The notes beneath the pieces are model-generated. The model did no database searches, had not been told where the DNA came from, and was given only the letters and a program-made list of their open reading frames with translations. From contig NW_020954557.1 in assembly GCF_900497805.2 (NCBI RefSeq), forward strand, positions 35,723,210 to 35,787,209: 64,000 nt of DNA, written 5' to 3'. This document shows positions 58,840 through 64,000 of the stretch, piece after piece; position 1 is the stretch's first letter, and each line of letters starts with the position of its first letter. Both the position numbers and the translations under genes were made by a program. The DNA comes from Vombatus ursinus (lineage: Eukaryota; Chordata; Mammalia; Diprotodontia; Vombatidae).

Positions 58840-59490
58840 AGTTTTTAGATTAATTTGATATTAATGATCAAAGGATCATCAAAATAAAGTCATCTCTATT
58901 ATATATTTCAAGGAATTTTATGTAATTTTTACATTTGCGCAGGAAATACCTCATTGGAAGAGCGCCTTCAAAGCAACGTTCTGCTTTACCATATCAAAGC
59001 TTTTTTAGTCAGCAAACATAAGGACGGTGGCATCTGGTATTATCTAAAATTTCAGTTGTGTAATGGTGAAATGTGGTTTCTGTGGAATGTCACTTCCAAA
59101 AGCCTGTCTCAGATACCCTCATCAAGGATGCCCTCAATGCATGTGTAGATGTTCTCATTAAAATTTTATGTAGATGTAAATGCTGGCCTATTTTGGGTAG
59201 CTATTGATACTCACTTGGTTGCCTTTAGGGAGGTGGAGTGGGTAATAGGGTCCAGTTTTTTTTTTTTTCTCTATGGTTTTGGTATATTTTTTCTTCTTCA
59301 GGTATCTTGAGAATTGATCCCTCTGAACTGCCTGAAAACTGTGTCATCTGTAGCGTGGACCTACCCATGTACTTGATCTAATCAAGTTGCTTTTCCCAGT
59401 TGTTGCTTTCTCCAGTTCAATCTCTACTTCTTCAAGAAGCATATGTGGACCTGAGATGTTGAAATCCATGTGTAGTTTTATACTTGTCCT
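58840..59490 (-). mobile_element. RTE (BovB-like) LINE, RT fragment, antisense
   Basis: Minus-strand translation near 58960-59025 gives a degraded RT motif A (FAD-K-FDMVKQN) followed by VALKALF-GISCA, the RTE order DYKKAFD..NAVLKAL..QGI. Stops in all frames. Confidence 0.55.
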
Positions 59491-59507
59491 TTTTTATTTC
59501 TGATTGC

Positions 59508-62500
59508 TGACACAGGTGACATTAACACATAGGTGACATTTAAAAAGAGGTGACGTATGTGACATTAGTAGATAGGTGACATGGATGATTGCAGATTGAT
59601 AACGTAGATTATGTCTGTAGATCAATGACATGGGTGACATTTGCAGATAAGTGACAAAAGTAGCATTTGGAGATTGGTGACTCAAGTTCAATTGGAAAAC
59701 TGGTAACATAGGTGGCATTGACATACAGGTGAAAAAGTTGGCATTGGCAAATAGGTGATGTGGATGATATTGGCAGATAGGTGACAGAGGTGACATTGAG
59801 AGATAAATTACATGGGTGGGATTGACAAATAGGTGACGTTGGCAGATAGGTGACAAAGGACAAAGGTGCCATTAATAGATAGGTGGCATAAGTGACATTG
59901 ACTGGTAAGGGATATAGGTGGCATTTGGAGATTGGTGTCACAGGTGGCATTGGCAGATGGGTGACATAAGTAGCATTTACAGATAGGTAACATTGGCACA
60001 TAGGTGACATTGGTGACATTTGGAGATAGATGACATGTACAGATAGGTGACAAAAGTGACATTTGTATTTAGGTGACAAAGGTGGCATTTGGACATCAAT
60101 AACACGGGTGGCATTTGGAGATTGGTGTCACATGTGGCATTGGTAGATAAGCTACATAGATGGATTGGCAGATGGGTGTCAAAAATGGCATTAACAAATA
60201 AGTAAAACAGGTGGCATTGGCAGATGAGTGAGATAGGTGACATTGGCACAAAGGTGACATTGGCACATTGGTGGCATGTAGATATGATATATGAAGATAG
60301 GTGACAAAAATGATGTTTGCATTTAAAGGATATAAGTGGCATTTACACATAAGTGATATAAGTGGCATTTGCAGTTATATTACATAAGTGACATGTGGAG
60401 GTTGCTGCCACAGGTGGCATTGGTAGATAGGTGACATAGATTGCATTTAGCAATAGGTGAATGGTGACAATGACACATAGATGACATAAATGAAAGTGGC
60501 ACATTGGTGACATTTTTATAAAGTGCTATCAGATAAGTGACAAAAGTGACATTTGCATTTTGGAGAGCTAGGTGGCATTTGCCCATAAATGATGTGGGTG
60601 GCATTTGGAGATTGGTGTCACATGTGTCATTGACAGATTGTTGACATAGGTAGGATAGGCAGATAGGTAACAGAGGTGACATTGGCAGTTAGATGAAATA
60701 AAAGACTGTAGACATGTGACAAAGGTACCATTATCAGCTAGATGCTATAGGTGACTTTGGACAGTAAGGGATATAGGTGGCATTTACAGAAAGGTGACAT
60801 AGGTGGCATTTAGAGATTGGTGTCAGAGGTGGCATTGGCAGATGGGTGAACAAGGGTGGCCTTGGCTGAGGTGACATAGGTAATATTTGGTGATAGGTGA
60901 CATAAGTGATGTTGGCACGTAAGTGACATTAGCACATTGGTGACATTTGTCGATAGGTGACACTTACATATAAGTGACATATAGGTGGCATTTACACATA
61001 AGTGGCATTTGCAGTTCTATTACTTAGGCGGCATGTAGAGATTGCTACCAGCATGAGTAGATGGATGACTTAGGTGAGATTAGCAGATAGGTGACAAAAG
61101 TGGAATTGGCAAGTGGGTGACGTGGGTGACAACAGCACATAGGTGACATAGGTGACAGTGGCACCTTGGTGACATTAGTGACATTTTAATAAAGGTAACA
61201 TTTTCAGATAAATGACAAAAGTGACATTTGCATTTCAGGGAGCTAGGTGGTATTTGTGCAAAAGTGACATAGGCATTTGCCCACAGATGACATGGGCGGC
61301 ATTTGGAGATTGGTGTCACAGGTGGCATTTTAAGATGGATGGCAGAGATGGCATTGGAAGTTAGGTGAAATGAAAGACATTACAATTGATAAGGTGCTAT
61401 TAGCAGATAGGTAGTATAAGTGACATTGGCTATAAGGGATGCTAGTGGTATTTATAAATAGTTGACGTTGATGGCATTTGCAGTTATAGGACATAGGTGG
61501 CATTTGAAGATTGGTGTACAGGTGGCATTGGCAGATCATTGACATAACTGGGCTTAGCAGATAGGTGACAAAAGCGACATTACCAGATAAGTGACTGAGG
61601 TGGTATCAACCATTAGGTAACATAAGTGGCATTTGCAGGTATGTGAAAGAGGTGACTAGCACCTAGGTGACAATGGCACCTTGGGGATATAGGTATCAAT
61701 GGAAGTTGGAGTCCCAGGTGGCATTGGCAGATGGGTTAAAAAGGTGGCATTTGGAGATAGATGACAGAAGTGACATTGGCTCCTAGGTGACATGGGTGAC
61801 AAGAGATAACATTTTCATTTAAGTGACAAAAGCAACATTTGCATTTTGGAGACACAGATGGCATTTGTGCTTAAGTGACATAGGTGGCATTTGCCAATAA
61901 ATGACATAGGTGGATTTTAGAGATTATGTCACAGGTGTCATTGACAGATAGGTGAAATTAAAGACATGTCAGACATTTGACAAAGGTGTCGTTAGCAGCT
62001 AGGTGTTATTGGTGATAAGGATATATTGGCCTTACCGAGAGGTGATATGGGTAGCATTTGCTGGTATATGATATAGGTGGCATTTGGAGATTGGCGTCAC
62101 AGGTGGCATTGGCAGATAGGTGACAGAAGTGGCATTTGTGGATAGGTGACAATAAGTGACATTGGGTGACATTGACACATTGCTGATATTTATAGATATG
62201 TGACTTGTACAGACAGATGACAAAAGTGACATCTGCATTTAGGGGACATAGGTGGCATTTGCATGTAAGTGACATAGGTGGCATTTGGGGACTGGTGTCA
62301 TGGGTAGCATTGGCCGAGAGGTGAGAGAGATGGCATCAGCAATTAGGTGAAATGAAAGATATTGCAGACATTTGATAAGGGTGTCATTAGCAGAAAGTTT
62401 CTATAGGTGACATTGGTATTAGATGACATTTGCAAGTATGTGTCATAGGTTGTATTTAGAGATTTAATGCAGTGTCATGGGTGGCATTGGCAGATGGGCG

Positions 62501-62912
62501 GCTTAGGTGGGATTGGTAGGTAGGTGACAGAGGTGATATTGGTGGTTGGGTGAAGTGGAAGACATTACAGACAATTGACAAGCTGCTGTTATCAGATAGA
62601 TGGTATAAGTGACATTGGCTATAAGAGCTACTGGTGGTATTTACATATAGATGACGTTGGCACATCTGTGACACTAGGACATTTGTACATAGGTGACGTT
62701 TACAGATAGGTGACAAAGGGGACATTTGCAGTTAGGTGACATAGTTGGCATTTGCACATTAGTGACAGGTTGCATTTGCACCTAAGTAACATAGGTAGCA
62801 TTTGCAGATCAGTGACCTGGTCGGGACTGGCACAGAGTTGTCAAGGTGGCACTGACAAATGGGCGCTAGAGGTGGAATTAGCAGATAGGTAGCATAGGTG
62901 ACATTGACAGAT
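59508..62912 (+). repeat. 3.4-kb minisatellite, about 27-bp unit
   Basis: Several dozen diverged units of the type AGATAGGTGACATA..GTGGCATTGGC, most 26-27 bp with shorter 17-18 bp variants. Each unit holds two copies of a 9-base GGTGACATA-like submotif. Related unit pairs recur about every 200 bp (higher-order pattern). Because 27 is a multiple of three, long minus-strand frames (up to 159 residues) appear without being genes. It lies between an RTE fragment and an RTE-related element. Confidence 0.9.
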
Positions 62913-63064
62913 TTTTAAAATTTTTTCCTCATTTATTTTATTATTGTGTGTGTGCTTCCTCCCCCTACTCCCCCCAAAATGGGACAATTAACTCTTTTGT
63001 CTCATGTAGTTTTTCACTGATGATTTCATGAAATTTTCGTGATGATTTCATGGAAAACAAGTTT

Positions 63065-63606
63065 GTTTTTTTTTAAAGGCTATTGTGATTCAAATGGAGA
63101 TACCTGACTATGCCTCCAAACCCAAATCACTCTGGTTTTCACTGAATGGTCAATAACAGGTCCCAGCCCAAGCCTATCTTGTTCATTGTTTGGGTGTTGA
63201 TGGCTGAGAATGAGTGCAAATAGTGATTGTTTCTGTTCTGGCCAGAAACCCTGAGGGGCTTCCCCTCCCAGACTGATTCTTTTGTGAAGGCAAACTAGGC
63301 CATCTTTTACCATGAGTTCTGACTCAGCCTTTTAACTACTGAATGGGCTTTGCCTCAGACAAACTGAGACTTGGGAAAGATCTTAGCTTAAAAAGCCCAA
63401 GGTGCCCCACTGCATCCCCGCCATCTCCAGTTGTCCTGACCTATGTCTTACCACTGGACTCCAATGACTCTGAAGGAGAGAGTGAGGCTGATGACTTTGC
63501 ACAGCTCTGCCTCACTTAAATCCAACTCACTTGCAAGTCAAGACATCACCCTCCTGAAGTCACTGGGTCTCTTCCAGAAAAAAGGAGGAACAACAACAAC
63601 AAACAA
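63065..63606 (+). mobile_element. RTE-related non-autonomous element, 3' end with (AAC)n tail
   Basis: AAATGGAGATACCTGACTATG, CAATAACAGGTCCCAGCCC, GAATGGGCTTTGCCTCAGAC, GACTTGGGAAAGATCTTAGC, ACCACTGGACTCCAATGAC, ending GGAACAACAACAACAAAC. Resembles a repeat frequent in marsupial genomes. It shares about 150 bp with the 5' leader of the LINE at 49548-51970. Confidence 0.6.
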
Positions 63607-64000
63607 TATATGTGCATATGTATATATGTGTGTTTATGTGTGTATGTATATATACTATGTATATATTTATCATTATATATGCAATTGTATATATGTATGC
63701 ATGTGTGTATATATTTGTGTGTATATATGCATATGTGTGTGTATATATGATACATGTATACCTGTATATGTATGTATATGTATGTATAATATATGTGGGT
63801 ATGTATATATAATGATGTATATATATGTGTGTGTGTGTATATAATGTGATATATGTCATTATATATATATAAAATGTGTATATGTATGCATGTGTATATA
63901 TTTGTATATATACGTATATGATACATGTATACCTGTATGTGTATATATGTATGTATAATATATGTGTGTATGTATATATAATGCATATATATATGCTGTG
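63607..64000. repeat. TATG/TATA-rich microsatellite
   Basis: Long irregular run of TATATG, TGTGTATG and TATATATA words continuing past the window end. It starts right after the (AAC)n tail of the preceding element. All frames here are translations of it. Confidence 0.95.

Noticed and set aside
59494-62725. Long minus-strand open frames rich in Cys, His, Pro and Ser with a repeating CHLCHLS pattern, resembling zinc-finger or repeat proteins
   Set aside because: They are the translation of the 27-bp minisatellite. The period is a multiple of three, so any frame without a stop in the unit stays open. There is no start context, domain spacing or conserved finger linker.
63443-63986. Tyr/Ile/Cys-rich frames on both strands up to 146 residues
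   Set aside because: Translation of the TATG-rich microsatellite and the preceding mobile element.

Overview
The window looks like marsupial nuclear DNA: non-coding, AT-rich and packed with retroelement relics. It carries tRNA-derived SINEs beginning GGGGCAGCTAGGTGG, many MIR/THER-type SINEs, old L2 and CR1/L3 LINEs, L1 and ORF1-only (HAL1-like) L1 relatives, RTE-type LINEs and a few hAT-type MITEs. This mix is typical of opossums and Australian marsupials. I cannot fix the species. I find no host protein-coding exon with convincing support. Every open frame is short, and those I can interpret belong to LINEs or to a tandem repeat. The segment is best read as intergenic or intronic. The family names come from remembered consensus sequences, not from a database search.

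Layout. 1-6 kb: L2 copies in antisense, an L1 3' end in each orientation, SINEs. 6.6-7.2 kb: a long inverted repeat of unknown origin. 8-20 kb: scattered SINEs, L2 3' ends and repeat-poor stretches, with the 3' half of an APE-type LINE at 18.5-19.2 kb. 20.6-21.6 kb: a SINE interrupted by a hAT MITE that is itself interrupted by a solo LTR. 24-29 kb: a CR1/L3 3' end, a long antisense L2 carrying an L1 insertion, and an antisense CR1/L3. 33-39 kb: an L2 3' region with two SINE insertions, then another 3' half of the same APE-type LINE. 40-46 kb is comparatively repeat-poor. 46-58 kb is nearly solid LINE: L2, the endonuclease half of the APE-type LINE, a HAL1-like element, another L2, and an L1 ORF1 region invaded by a 7SL RNA pseudogene and two young SINEs. 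59.5-62.9 kb is a 3.4-kb minisatellite of roughly 27-bp units with a higher-order period near 200 bp. The window ends in an RTE-related short element and a TATG-rich microsatellite.

Nothing here works together as a gene system. The interest lies in nested insertions, the minisatellite, the 7SL pseudogene, the inverted repeat and modules shared between elements. One 10-base assembly gap (N) lies at 56634-56643.
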